Assembly (NCBI GenBank): GCA_016218685.1
Contig: JACRDD010000034.1
Coordinates: 1-64,000 of the forward strand
Source: Desulfobacterales bacterium
GTDB taxonomy: Bacteria; Desulfobacterota; Desulfobacteria; Desulfobacterales; Desulfosarcinaceae
Length of the DNA stretch: 64,000 nt
Direction: 5' to 3'
This document shows positions 1-7,465 of this stretch, one piece after another (within the stretch, counting starts at the first letter, position 1; the number at the start of each line of letters is the position of its first letter). Made by a program: the position numbers and the translations under genes. The notes below the pieces were generated by a model. It had not been told where the DNA came from. It was given only the letters and a program-made list of their open reading frames with translations, and searched no databases.

Positions 1-139
1 GGAACAGGCCGAAATGCCAGGCCAGGCGGAAGTTCTGGCGAAAATCGATGCAACCCAATTGGATACCGGCGGCCACGGCCACGGCAAAGGCGTCCATGGC
101 CAGGGCCACCGCGATGGCGGTGATGTTCAACAGTGTCAA
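1..139 (-). CDS. mntP: Manganese efflux pump MntP, N-terminal part (runs off the window)
   Basis: Reverse-strand reading gives about 46 residues containing [20 protein letters not shown], then [20 protein letters not shown]. This is the first membrane helix of MntP (YebN) proteins, with the conserved membrane-embedded Asp in AMDAF. MntP proteins are six-helix inner-membrane Mn(II) exporters. The likely start is TTG at 139, preceded by a purine-rich AAAGGGGG about 6 bases away; no in-frame ATG lies close. The rest of the gene lies left of the window. No yybP-ykoY manganese riboswitch could be recognised in the upstream 180 bases. Family assignment is confident for such a short piece because the helix motif is distinctive; the exact start is not certain. 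Confidence 0.8.
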   Translation of the reverse strand, partial: MTLLNITAIAVALAMDAFAVAVAAGIQLGCIDFRQNFRLAWHFGLF

Positions 140-325
140 CCGGTTCCCCCTTTGGCGTTGAGTCTCTCCTGCGTATCGCTATAATGAACCCATTTGCGAA
201 AGATGGCGTCATACCCTGATCGGCGGATGGATTCAATACGCTAATAACCCCCTAACAATCTCCGCCCTATAAGGACCCATCGGCGGCTGTGGAGGAATCA
301 CTGCCCTGGAAAAGGAAGGGTCGGC

Positions 326-1015
326 ATGCGCAAGGAAACCATTCTGGTAGTGGACGACGAGGAGGATATCCTCGAACTGGTGCGATTCCATCTGAGTCGG
401 GAAGGTTTCGGCGTGGTGTGCGCCGAAACCGGCGAAGAGGCGTGGCGCAAAGTCAAGGAGAACCCCGTGGATCTCATGGTGGTCGATCTGATGTTGCCCG
501 GCATGGACGGCCTCGAGTTGACCCGGCGCTTGAAAAGCGATGCCCAGACCCGCCCCATACCGGTGGTGATGCTCAGCGCCAAAGGCGAGGAGGCGGACAT
601 CGTCACCGGCCTGGAACTGGGGGCCGATGACTACATCACCAAGCCCTTCAGCCCCCGGGTACTGCTGGCCAGGGTGCGGGCCGTCTTCCGGCGCCGCGCC
701 ACGCCGCCCCCGGAATCCGATGTGATCCGCATTCACGGCCTGACCATCGACCGGGGCCGGCGCAGCCTGACCATCGACGATCAGTGGATCGACCTGACCT
801 TTACCGAATTTCAGGTGCTGGCTTTCCTGGCCGGCCGGCCAGGCTGGGTCTTCACCCGCTCCCAGATCGTGGATGCCGTGCGCGGGGACGACTACCCGGT
901 GACCGACCGCAGCGTGGATGTTCAGATCGTGGGCCTGCGCAAGAAATTGGGCGATTTGGGCCAGCTCATCGAAACCGTACGCGGTGTGGGTTACCGCTTC
1001 AAAGAGAAGCCATGA
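326..1015 (+). CDS. phoB: PhoB-type response regulator (OmpR/PhoB family)
   Basis: 229 residues. The receiver domain (about 4-118) has the acidic pocket VVDDEED, phospho-acceptor Asp54 in VVDLMLPGMDG, and the conserved Lys in DYITKPF. A C-terminal winged helix (about 130-226) ends with the family-typical GVGYRFKEKP. Length is usual for PhoB. The stop overlaps the start of the histidine kinase by four bases (ATGA), so the two are translationally coupled. PhoB binds promoters of phosphate-starvation genes when phosphorylated. The phosphate assignment rests on overall resemblance and on the partner's PhoR-like architecture; no pst or phoU genes are in the window, so another stimulus is possible. 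Confidence 0.85.
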   Translation: MRKETILVVDDEEDILELVRFHLSREGFGVVCAETGEEAWRKVKENPVDLMVVDLMLPGMDGLELTRRLKSDAQTRPIPVVMLSAKGEEADIVTGLELGADDYITKPFSPRVLLARVRAVFRRRATPPPESDVIRIHGLTIDRGRRSLTIDDQWIDLTFTEFQVLAFLAGRPGWVFTRSQIVDAVRGDDYPVTDRSVDVQIVGLRKKLGDLGQLIETVRGVGYRFKEKP

Positions 1016-2787
1016 TCAAGCGCATACCCCTCATCTGGCAGCTTTACCCTTCCTTTTTGATCCTGGTGCTGATCGCCGTGCTGGCCACAGGCTGGTTCGC
1101 TTCCCGGGCCATGCATGACTTTTACCTTGACCAGCGCCAGCAGGATTTGATCGAGCGCATCCATATTATGATGCCCCAGATCCAGGCGTACCTGGACCCT
1201 TTGAACGCCTCTGCCCTGGACCGCTACTGCAAGCAGATCGCCCTGGAAATCCCCATGCGCCTGACGGTCCTGTTGCCCAGCGGCAATCCAGTGGGAGATT
1301 CGGAGGCCGACCCGGGGCGGATGGAAAATCACCTGGATCGACCCGAGGTGCGCCAGGCGATGCTGGGGCAAATCGGCAGCGCCTATCGTTTCAGCGAGAC
1401 CATCAATCGCCGGATGATGTACGTGGCCCTGCCCGTCGGCCGGCAACCGGTTCGGGCCGTGGTGCGCCTGGCCCTGCCGTTGACCGCCGTCGAGGAGCAC
1501 CTGCTATCGCTGCGGGGGCGCCTGGTCGTGGGCGGTTTGGTGATCGCCCTGGCGGCGGCCCTGGTGTGCCTGGCGATCTCCCGGCGCATCACCCATCCCA
1601 TCGAAGCCATGCGCGCCGGCGCGGCCCGCTTTGCCCGGGGTGAACTCTCCCATCGGCTGGCCGCTCCAGCCACCCAGGAGTTGGCCGGCCTGGCCCAGGC
1701 CATGAACCAGATGGCCCAGGAGCTGGAGCAGCGCTTGCAGGCCATCCTGCGCCAGCGCAACGAGAGCGAGGCCGTGCTTTCCAGCATGCTGGAAGCGGTG
1801 GTGGCCCTGGACCCGGACGAACACATCCTGCACCTCAACGCGGCTGCCGCGCGGTTGCTGGGCACGGATGAGAAGCAGTTGCAGGGCCGCAGTATCCAGG
1901 AGGTGGTGCGCAACCGCGAGTTGCACGAGATGATTCGCACCACCCTGGACCAGGGGGTGGCCGCCCAGGCCGATGTGGTGCTCTACCGTCCGGGAGAGCA
2001 GGTGCTCAACGCCCGCAGCATGCCGCTCTTCGATGCCGACGGCCGGCGCATGGGCGCCTTGCTGGTGGCCAACGACGTCACCCAGATGCGCCGCCTGGAG
2101 ACCATGCGCACCGATTTCGCGGCCAATGTCAGCCACGAGATCAAGACTCCGCTCACCGCCATCCAGGGATTCGTGGAAACCCTGGCCCAGGGGGCGGTGA
2201 CCGATCCCCAGGAGGCCCAGCGCTTTTTGGCCATCATCGACAAGCATGCCAAACGCCTGACGGCGATTGTGGACGATCTGATGCAATTGGCCCGCCTGGA
2301 GCAGGGCGATGAGAGCCGCCAGCTCCGCTTGGAAAAGACGGCCGTGGCAAAAGTGGTGCGCACGGCCGCCCAGCTCTGCCGGTCTCAGGCCGAAGCCAAG
2401 GCCATGCGGATCGACATCCAGTGCGACCCGGACCTTTCCGCCCGCCTGGATGCCGAACTCATGGAGCAGGCGGTGGTCAACCTGCTGGACAATGCCATCA
2501 AATACAGCCCCGAAAAGAGCCGCATCGCGGTGACGGCCGGTGCGGTGTCCGAAGAGATCCGCATCGCGGTGGCCGATGAGGGCATTGGTGTGGCCCCGGC
2601 CCATTTGCCCCGTCTATTCGAGCGCTTTTACCGGGTGGACAAATCCCGCAGCCGCCGCATGGGCGGTACCGGCCTGGGCCTGGCCATCGTCAAGCACATC
2701 GTCCAGGCCCACGGCGGCCAGGTGACCGTCGCCAGCGTCCAGGGAAAAGGCAGCACCTTCACCATTCATATGCCGCGCCGCGCCTGA
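1012..2787 (+). CDS. phoR: PhoR-type membrane sensor histidine kinase
   Basis: 591 residues from the ATG that overlaps the regulator's stop codon. Order: first membrane helix about 11-31, periplasmic sensor region to about 168, second helix about 170-190, HAMP linker 190-245, PAS domain about 255-360, HisKA with the H-box NVSHEIKTPL (His375), and HATPase_c with the N box DNAIKYSP, DEGIGV and GGTGLGLAIV. This is the PhoR/PnpS layout, with a larger extracytoplasmic domain than E. coli PhoR. It should autophosphorylate on His375 and pass phosphate to Asp54 of the upstream regulator. A longer frame reaching back to 784 exists but only overlaps the regulator gene and is not a credible start. Confidence 0.88.
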   Translation: MIKRIPLIWQLYPSFLILVLIAVLATGWFASRAMHDFYLDQRQQDLIERIHIMMPQIQAYLDPLNASALDRYCKQIALEIPMRLTVLLPSGNPVGDSEADPGRMENHLDRPEVRQAMLGQIGSAYRFSETINRRMMYVALPVGRQPVRAVVRLALPLTAVEEHLLSLRGRLVVGGLVIALAAALVCLAISRRITHPIEAMRAGAARFARGELSHRLAAPATQELAGLAQAMNQMAQELEQRLQAILRQRNESEAVLSSMLEAVVALDPDEHILHLNAAAARLLGTDEKQLQGRSIQEVVRNRELHEMIRTTLDQGVAAQADVVLYRPGEQVLNARSMPLFDADGRRMGALLVANDVTQMRRLETMRTDFAANVSHEIKTPLTAIQGFVETLAQGAVTDPQEAQRFLAIIDKHAKRLTAIVDDLMQLARLEQGDESRQLRLEKTAVAKVVRTAAQLCRSQAEAKAMRIDIQCDPDLSARLDAELMEQAVVNLLDNAIKYSPEKSRIAVTAGAVSEEIRIAVADEGIGVAPAHLPRLFERFYRVDKSRSRRMGGTGLGLAIVKHIVQAHGGQVTVASVQGKGSTFTIHMPRRA

Positions 2788-2853
2788 AGTGCGTTGGCTT
2801 TGACGGGGTTTTTTGCGGGCGGCTGAGCCGGTATTTTTTAGCCATCTCGGCCC

Positions 2854-2882
2854 TTGACGATTTTCCAACAAATTGATAAGGT
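2854..2882 (+). promoter_or_regulatory. Candidate sigma-70 promoter of the HD-GYP gene
   Basis: TTGACG (2854-2859), a 17-base spacer, then TAAGGT (2877-2882). The -10 matches only three of six consensus bases. It sits about 80 bases before the ATG at 2965 and argues that the TTG at 2854 is promoter DNA rather than a start codon. Confidence 0.35.
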
Positions 2883-2964
2883 TAGCCACCATCGGCGGTT
2901 TGGCGGCACACCTTTCGCCGGCAAGTTCATCGAATCCGGCTTCACCTCTAACAAAGATGGCGCG

Positions 2965-4212
2965 ATGCTGACCGAACAGGAAAAACTGGACAGCCTGACT
3001 CGTCTGGGCATCGAGCTGAGCCAGATCAACGACCTGGATATCCTCATGGAGCGGGTCCTGACCCGGGCGCGCCAGTTTGCCAATGCCGATGCGGGTTCCA
3101 TTTACATCCGCCAAGATGACCGGCTGCATTTTGCCTACAGCCAGAACGATACCCTCCAGAAGAAATTGCCGAAGGGCGAGAAACTGATCTTTTCCACCTT
3201 CAAGATTCCCATCGACACCAAGAGCGTCGCCGGCTATGTGGCTGCCACCGGCAAGCCGCTCAACCTCGATGATGTCTATCGGTTGGAAGCCACCTTGCCC
3301 TACAGCTTCAGCAAACAGTTCGACGAGGCCGCGGGCTACAAAACCCAGTCGGTGCTCACCATCCCCCTTGAAAACAGCGGCCGGGCCATCTTGGGCATCT
3401 TGCAGATCATCAATGCCCAGGATGCGGAGGGTACCATCGTCTCCTTCCGTCCCCAGGACGAGCGCGTCATGTACCATTTTGCCTCGGTGGCCGCCGTGGC
3501 CCTGGAGCGGGCCCAGATGACCCGCGCCTTGATCCTGCGCATGATCCGCATGGCCGAGATGCGCGACCCCCGCGAGACCGGGCCGCATGTCAACCGGGTG
3601 GCCGGCTTTGCCGTGGAGATTTACGAACAGTGGGCACTGAAACACCATGTCGATCCCAAGACCATCGACAAAACCCGCGACGTGTTGCGCATGGCGGCCA
3701 TGCTGCACGATGTGGGCAAGGTGGCCACCTCCGATCTGATTCTCAAAAAGCCGGCCCGCCTCAGCATCGATGAGTACGAGGTGATGAAGCAGCACACCAT
3801 CCAGGGCGCGCGGCTCTTCATGCAGCAGCAATCGGATTTCGACGAAGCCGCCGGCATCGTGGCGCTGAACCATCACGAGCGCTGGGATGGGCAAGGTTAT
3901 CCGGGCCACGTCGATTTTCGCACCGGCAACCCGCTTAAGGAGTACATGGGGGCCGACGGCCGGGCCCGGGGCAAACAGGGCCGGGAGATTCCGCTTTTTG
4001 GTCGTATCGTGGCGCTGGCCGATGTGTTCGATGCCCTCAGCAACAAGCGCAGTTACAAGGACGCCTGGGACGAGAAGCATATTCGGGCTCAGATCGAGCA
4101 GAACGCGGGTTCCCATTTCGATCCCGAACTGGTGGAAATCTTTTTCAGCCGCTATGAAATGCTTCGTTCGATTCAGAAGCGTTATGCCGAAGAGAATTTA
4201 ACCTTGTCTTAA
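2965..4212 (+). CDS. GAF domain / HD-GYP phosphodiesterase-like protein
   Basis: 415 residues from ATG 2965. An N-terminal GAF domain (about 5-175) is followed by an HD-GYP domain. HD is visible in AAMLHDVGKV, and the second signature in HHERWDGQGYP. HD-GYP proteins with intact motifs usually hydrolyse cyclic di-GMP; the GAF domain probably binds a small ligand or nucleotide that controls it. The soluble protein has no membrane helix or signal peptide. Translation could extend in frame to TTG 2854, but the intervening peptide looks non-family and overlaps a promoter-like sequence. It is followed 17 bases later by a small Cys-rich gene that may share its transcript. Confidence 0.85.
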   Translation: MLTEQEKLDSLTRLGIELSQINDLDILMERVLTRARQFANADAGSIYIRQDDRLHFAYSQNDTLQKKLPKGEKLIFSTFKIPIDTKSVAGYVAATGKPLNLDDVYRLEATLPYSFSKQFDEAAGYKTQSVLTIPLENSGRAILGILQIINAQDAEGTIVSFRPQDERVMYHFASVAAVALERAQMTRALILRMIRMAEMRDPRETGPHVNRVAGFAVEIYEQWALKHHVDPKTIDKTRDVLRMAAMLHDVGKVATSDLILKKPARLSIDEYEVMKQHTIQGARLFMQQQSDFDEAAGIVALNHHERWDGQGYPGHVDFRTGNPLKEYMGADGRARGKQGREIPLFGRIVALADVFDALSNKRSYKDAWDEKHIRAQIEQNAGSHFDPELVEIFFSRYEMLRSIQKRYAEENLTLS

Positions 4213-4229
4213 TACAGGAGCACAAGCCT

Positions 4230-4433
4230 ATGGAGTGCAACCAGAACAAAAACATGCAACGCTGTACGTGCAGCTATGAATCGTGCGCGCGCAAGGGCGC
4301 CTGCTGCGAATGCCTGGCCTATCATCTGCCCAAACGCCAATTGCCGGCCTGCTGCTTCCCCGCCGAAGCCGAACGGACCTATGACCGTTCCTTCGCCCAT
4401 TTTGCCCGGCTGGTAACCCAAAATAAGATCTGA
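4230..4433 (+). CDS. Small cysteine-rich protein (DUF6485-like)
   Basis: 67 residues with seven cysteines in the first two thirds, including CTCSYESCARKGACCECL, and a later ACCF. The spacing suggests a small metal- (Zn or Fe-S) binding fold. I recognise it as resembling the short DUF6485 proteins of anaerobic bacteria, whose function is unknown. The start ATG has CAGGAG 8-9 bases upstream, and the gene follows the HD-GYP gene by 17 bases, so co-transcription is likely. A hairpin at 4537-4569 may end the transcript. Confidence 0.75.
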   Translation: MECNQNKNMQRCTCSYESCARKGACCECLAYHLPKRQLPACCFPAEAERTYDRSFAHFARLVTQNKI

Positions 4434-4745
4434 AGGATTTTACGGATCTTTTGTTCCTCTGTGCGCGCACTGCCTTCGAACCCGGACCTGATCCTGCTAA
4501 TGGCCTGATTTTGTGAATTTAGATCGTGGGGCTTGTAAGTAGTCAAAAATGCGTTATTTTGCACTACTTTTGGCACGAACCGCAACCCGGCCCGCTTGAT
4601 GTGGGTTCGGCCAGATGCCGAAAGATCGTCCAGATCGCTGCGCGGCGGCGCGCGAATTCGATCCGGCGGTTGCCCGCGGCAGACGATGCGACCCGTCGCA
4701 AACCGGCGGATCGTTGTTGCCTCAACCTAGTAATGAGGATAGGCG
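4434..4745. other. Intergenic stretch with a terminator-like hairpin
   Basis: 312 bases with no credible gene; the frames here are short and lack family resemblance. The only structure seen is the hairpin at 4537-4569. The last part is GC-rich and presumably holds the promoter of the gene at 4746, but no clear -35/-10 pair was found. Confidence 0.5.
4537..4569 (+). terminator. Terminator-like hairpin after the Cys-rich gene
   Basis: AAGTAGT (4537-4543) pairs with ACTACTT (4563-4569), with an inner A-run facing TTTT, and is followed by TTT. It is about 100 bases after the Cys-rich gene. The short U-run makes it a moderate candidate. Confidence 0.45.
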
Positions 4746-4997
4746 ATGAGCAGAGACATCAAAGATATCAAGAAGGATATATTGGATCAATTCCGGGCCA
4801 TGGAAGGCGAAGAGAACGATGCGATTCCGGAAAACTGGCTGACCGAAGAGTATCTGCCGTTCCTGAACCCTTTCGAAAAACGGGATTTTGAAAAGGCCAT
4901 CAAACAACTGGCGGCCAAGGGATTTGTCAAATACGAGATGAAAGGGGAAATCCCGAAGCTTAAATTGACCGAGAAAGGGGCCAACCTGATCCACTAA
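4746..4997 (+). CDS. Small hypothetical protein, winged-helix-like
   Basis: 83 residues, charged and Lys/Glu-rich, no signal peptide or membrane helix. The pattern (FEKAIKQLAAKGFVKYEM, then IPKLKLTEKGANLIH at the C terminus) resembles the recognition helix and wing of small winged-helix proteins, where 'L T xx G' is common. DNA binding is therefore possible but inferred. ATG 4746 has GAGGAT upstream at a suitable distance. Monocistronic; a GC-rich hairpin (5062-5091) follows. Confidence 0.65.
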   Translation: MSRDIKDIKKDILDQFRAMEGEENDAIPENWLTEEYLPFLNPFEKRDFEKAIKQLAAKGFVKYEMKGEIPKLKLTEKGANLIH

Positions 4998-5061
4998 CCG
5001 CTACTCCACCCGCCAAATTCACTCCGGCGTTTTTTCGACTCTAATCGTTTTGCCGTGAAAG

Positions 5062-5091
5062 GCCGGCCGGGGATGGCGCCCCCCAGCCGGC
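5062..5091 (+). terminator. GC-rich hairpin after the small protein gene
   Basis: GCCGGC (5062-5067) and GGGG pair with CCCC and GCCGGC (5086-5091) around an eight-base loop. There is no U-run, so it may be a factor-dependent or merely RNA-stabilising hairpin. Confidence 0.4.
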
Positions 5092-5100
5092 TACTTGTTG

Positions 5101-5244
5101 GAAGTGGTTTCAAAACCTCCCCTCAAGCTCAAATTCTGCGTTGGGCCGGTTCGTTCAATCCTCGAAATACTGTATGTATTCCTGCGGTTGAACAAACCGG
5201 TCCGCCTTGACTTTGAACCTGATTGAAGGTTTTGAAACCACTTC
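5101..5244. repeat. 144-bp nested palindromic element (MITE/REP-like)
   Basis: Perfect 17-bp terminal inverted repeats, GAAGTGGTTTCAAAACC at 5101-5117 and its complement at 5228-5244. Inside lies a second inverted pair, CCGGTTCGTTCAA (5146-5158) and TTGAACAAACCGG (5188-5200; one mismatch). At the centre is AATACTGTATGTATT (5166-5180), itself nearly symmetrical. The flanks between the two levels are also imperfectly complementary. No protein is encoded. The right end coincides with the stop codon of the lipoprotein gene on the minus strand. Such structure suggests a small non-autonomous mobile element or a REP-type sequence that could also end transcription from both sides. Confidence 0.75.
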
Positions 5245-6056
5245 TAGTAGTTCTTCTTTTCCACCTTCCAGTTGGGGTTACTGCAGATTTCACAGCTTCC
5301 GGTGAAGGCCTGTCCGGCATGGGTGTCTCCCTGCAATTGGTACATGAACCAGGCGGTGATGTAGCCTCGGGCCATGCCGGCGTTGCCCGCGAAGTTCATG
5401 TGACCCATGCCCGAGGCAATGCCGAATAGGGTGGGGGCCTGGGCCAGGGCATAACTGGTGGAGCGCACCAGGGAGGCAGACACGATGGTGTCGCTGGCGC
5501 CGGCTACGAGGAAGATGGGGCCTTTGACCTGACGGATCTGGCCCGGTGACGGTGCGATGGGGACGCTGCATTTCACCCGGGGGTCGGTGGCGGCATTGAT
5601 GGAACCGCCGCCGCCCTGGGAGTGACCGGTGCTGCCGATGCTCTGGGTGTCCAGCTTGCCATAGAAGGGGCTGCCCGGCGTGGCGTTCTGTTCAATCAGG
5701 TAATCGATGCCGCCGATCATTGCCTCTCCGGTCTGGGTCATGGTGCTGTTCGAGGCTACCACCACAAAACCCCACGAAGCCAGGTGATTGAGCAGGGCGG
5801 TATAAGTCATGGTGGGGGCGCCGGTGCCGTTGCCCCAGGTGATGATGGGGTGGTCGCCGTCCATCTGCCTCGGGTAAAAGATCCGATAGCCGGTGACGCT
5901 GGTGCTGGTGGTGGCGTAGGGCCCGGTGGCGGCATATTCGGCTTCGATCTTGCCGGTGGCGCCGCCCCCGCTGCCCGAAGGCACGCAGCCGGCGAACATC
6001 ACCAGCAGCGCCGCCATGACCGAATACATTGCCATCCATTGCCTCATCTTTTTCAT
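5244..6056 (-). CDS. Lipoprotein alpha/beta hydrolase resembling PETase/cutinase family
   Basis: 270 residues. It has a lipoprotein signal peptide (hydrophobic 12-22, lipobox FAGC with Cys24). The mature domain has the nucleophile motif GHSQGGGGS, which matches the unusual Gly-rich elbow of polyester hydrolases (GWSMGGGGS in PETase), preceded by SPFYGKLDTQSIG. The Asp is in AGASDTIV and the His in GMGHMNFAG, completing a Ser-Asp-His triad. Two cysteines near the C terminus (CEICSNPNW) may form a disulfide. Order and spacing match secreted cutinase-like esterases, but the substrate cannot be read from sequence; the residue after Ser is Gln rather than Met. Start ATG 6056 has AGGAGA 6 bases upstream. 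The stop codon abuts a palindromic element. Confidence 0.78.
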   Translation of the reverse strand: MKKMRQWMAMYSVMAALLVMFAGCVPSGSGGGATGKIEAEYAATGPYATTSTSVTGYRIFYPRQMDGDHPIITWGNGTGAPTMTYTALLNHLASWGFVVVASNSTMTQTGEAMIGGIDYLIEQNATPGSPFYGKLDTQSIGSTGHSQGGGGSINAATDPRVKCSVPIAPSPGQIRQVKGPIFLVAGASDTIVSASLVRSTSYALAQAPTLFGIASGMGHMNFAGNAGMARGYITAWFMYQLQGDTHAGQAFTGSCEICSNPNWKVEKKNY

Positions 6057-6548
6057 CGCTTTTCTCCTTCCTCTGTTTGGTTCTGGTATGCGTGACCCGA
6101 AGCCTTGGGGGCCACAAGGTTGGTATTTTGTTCTTCCGCCAAGGATTCCAAGGAGGTCGTGGGTCGAGCATCACCCTGGGCGGGGCGGAAGAAAAAACAC
6201 GATCTATTGAGCGTACTGGTTGCGATAAGCAGCTTGAAGGGGGGGCTGCCAATCATGAAGCCTGCAATTTAAAGCTCACCCGGAGGGTGATCTTCATGGT
6301 GGTGATGCCGGAGTGTTGTTTGGAAGTTACACCGGAAGCATTTTCAGCAATCGCGCGGATGGCATGCTCACCAAAACGTCCAAGTGCGTACCACAATCGT
6401 TTTTCTTTGGCAAGAGACAGCGGCGGTCGCTGTTGCATTTCTTTTCTTCCGTCGCCACCTTCCGTCCGGCTTGCGCCCACCGGGGATGGGATGCTACTAA
6501 ATTCGTGCGGACATCGTCGGCATTGTTATTCGGACAAGGAGGAGCGTC
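6057..6548. other. 492-base divergent intergenic region
   Basis: Lies between the minus-strand lipoprotein gene and the plus-strand membrane-protein gene. Open frames on both strands exist (for example minus 6253-6480) but have no ribosome-binding site or family resemblance. It presumably carries two promoters; none was identified with confidence. Confidence 0.4.
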
Positions 6549-7445
6549 ATGCCCCATCGGTTTCGCAGAATAGCGCTGATCGTGCTTTTGATCGCTTTCG
6601 CCGCCCTGGCGGCCAGCGGCGTGCTGGATCGCGGGCTGGGGTGGTGCGGTCTCGACCGTCTGGCCAGGGCCAATGACGGGTATCTGGATCGTGCCTTCGA
6701 TCGCGCCCTGGCCGGCTTTTTACTTCTATCCGGAATCAAGAGCGGACTGGCGATCGTGGAAGGTTCGAGCGTGGGCGTGGGTGTCCAGGTGGAACTGGGG
6801 GATGCGGTGCAGCCGGCCTATGACTATGTGGATACGGCCTGGAAGGCGGCCATGGCCGGGGCCAGCATCATCGCCTTGATGAAACTGGTGTTGCAGGGGC
6901 TGACGCTGATCGATCATTGGGTCCTGTTCGCGGCCTTGGTCCTGTGGCTGGCCTATTTTCCGGCGCTCTGGTGGTTTCCCCGAGGCGCAGCGCTTCAGAA
7001 GATCTTGGGCCGGGCGGGTCGCTTCACCGTGACCCTGTGCGCGATGCTCTATCTGCTGCTGCCGCTGACCATCGCCGGCGCCGCACTTTTGTCCCAGCGG
7101 ATCACCGCGCCGCTGGTGGAGAGTTCCCACGATCAGCTCAAGACCTTGGGGCAAGCACTCGCCCCGGAGCGCATTCAGGAAAAATTCTTTCCCCAGGAGA
7201 GCGAGACGAGTTCATCGCTCTTCGACCTCAAGGAGAAGATCGCCCAGATGGGGCAAGGGGTCAAGGCCTTGATGGCCTACCTGAAACTGGAATCCGAGCG
7301 CATGGCCGCCCTGACCATCCGGCTCATGGCCGCCTACCTGTTCGACTGCATTCTCTTCCCGCTCGTCTTCGGGCTGATCTTGATGACCATGATCAAGAGC
7401 GGCGTGCAAACGGTTTTTGCTCTGGACCGCGGTGGAAGTATTTAG
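6549..7445 (+). CDS. Multi-pass membrane protein of unknown function
   Basis: 298 residues. Hydrophobic segments at about 8-25 (signal-anchor), 95-115, 120-140, 155-185 and 265-290, with a soluble stretch of about 75 residues (190-260) between the last two that is rich in Gln/Glu and could be a short coiled coil. No catalytic motif was recognised. ATG 6549 has AAGGAGGAG 5-6 bases upstream, an excellent ribosome-binding site. It is convergent with dinB, whose stop is 20 bases beyond its own. Function unknown; the topology is inferred from hydrophobicity only. Confidence 0.7.
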   Translation: MPHRFRRIALIVLLIAFAALAASGVLDRGLGWCGLDRLARANDGYLDRAFDRALAGFLLLSGIKSGLAIVEGSSVGVGVQVELGDAVQPAYDYVDTAWKAAMAGASIIALMKLVLQGLTLIDHWVLFAALVLWLAYFPALWWFPRGAALQKILGRAGRFTVTLCAMLYLLLPLTIAGAALLSQRITAPLVESSHDQLKTLGQALAPERIQEKFFPQESETSSSLFDLKEKIAQMGQGVKALMAYLKLESERMAALTIRLMAAYLFDCILFPLVFGLILMTMIKSGVQTVFALDRGGSI

Positions 7446-7465
7446 CCTCGTGTCCTGGATAAGCC

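Noticed and set aside
140-325. Manganese riboswitch (yybP-ykoY) ahead of mntP
   Set aside because: The conserved GGGGAGUAG-type core could not be found on the minus strand.
6253-6480. A 75-codon minus-strand open frame between the lipoprotein and the membrane protein
   Set aside because: No ribosome-binding site and no recognisable domain.
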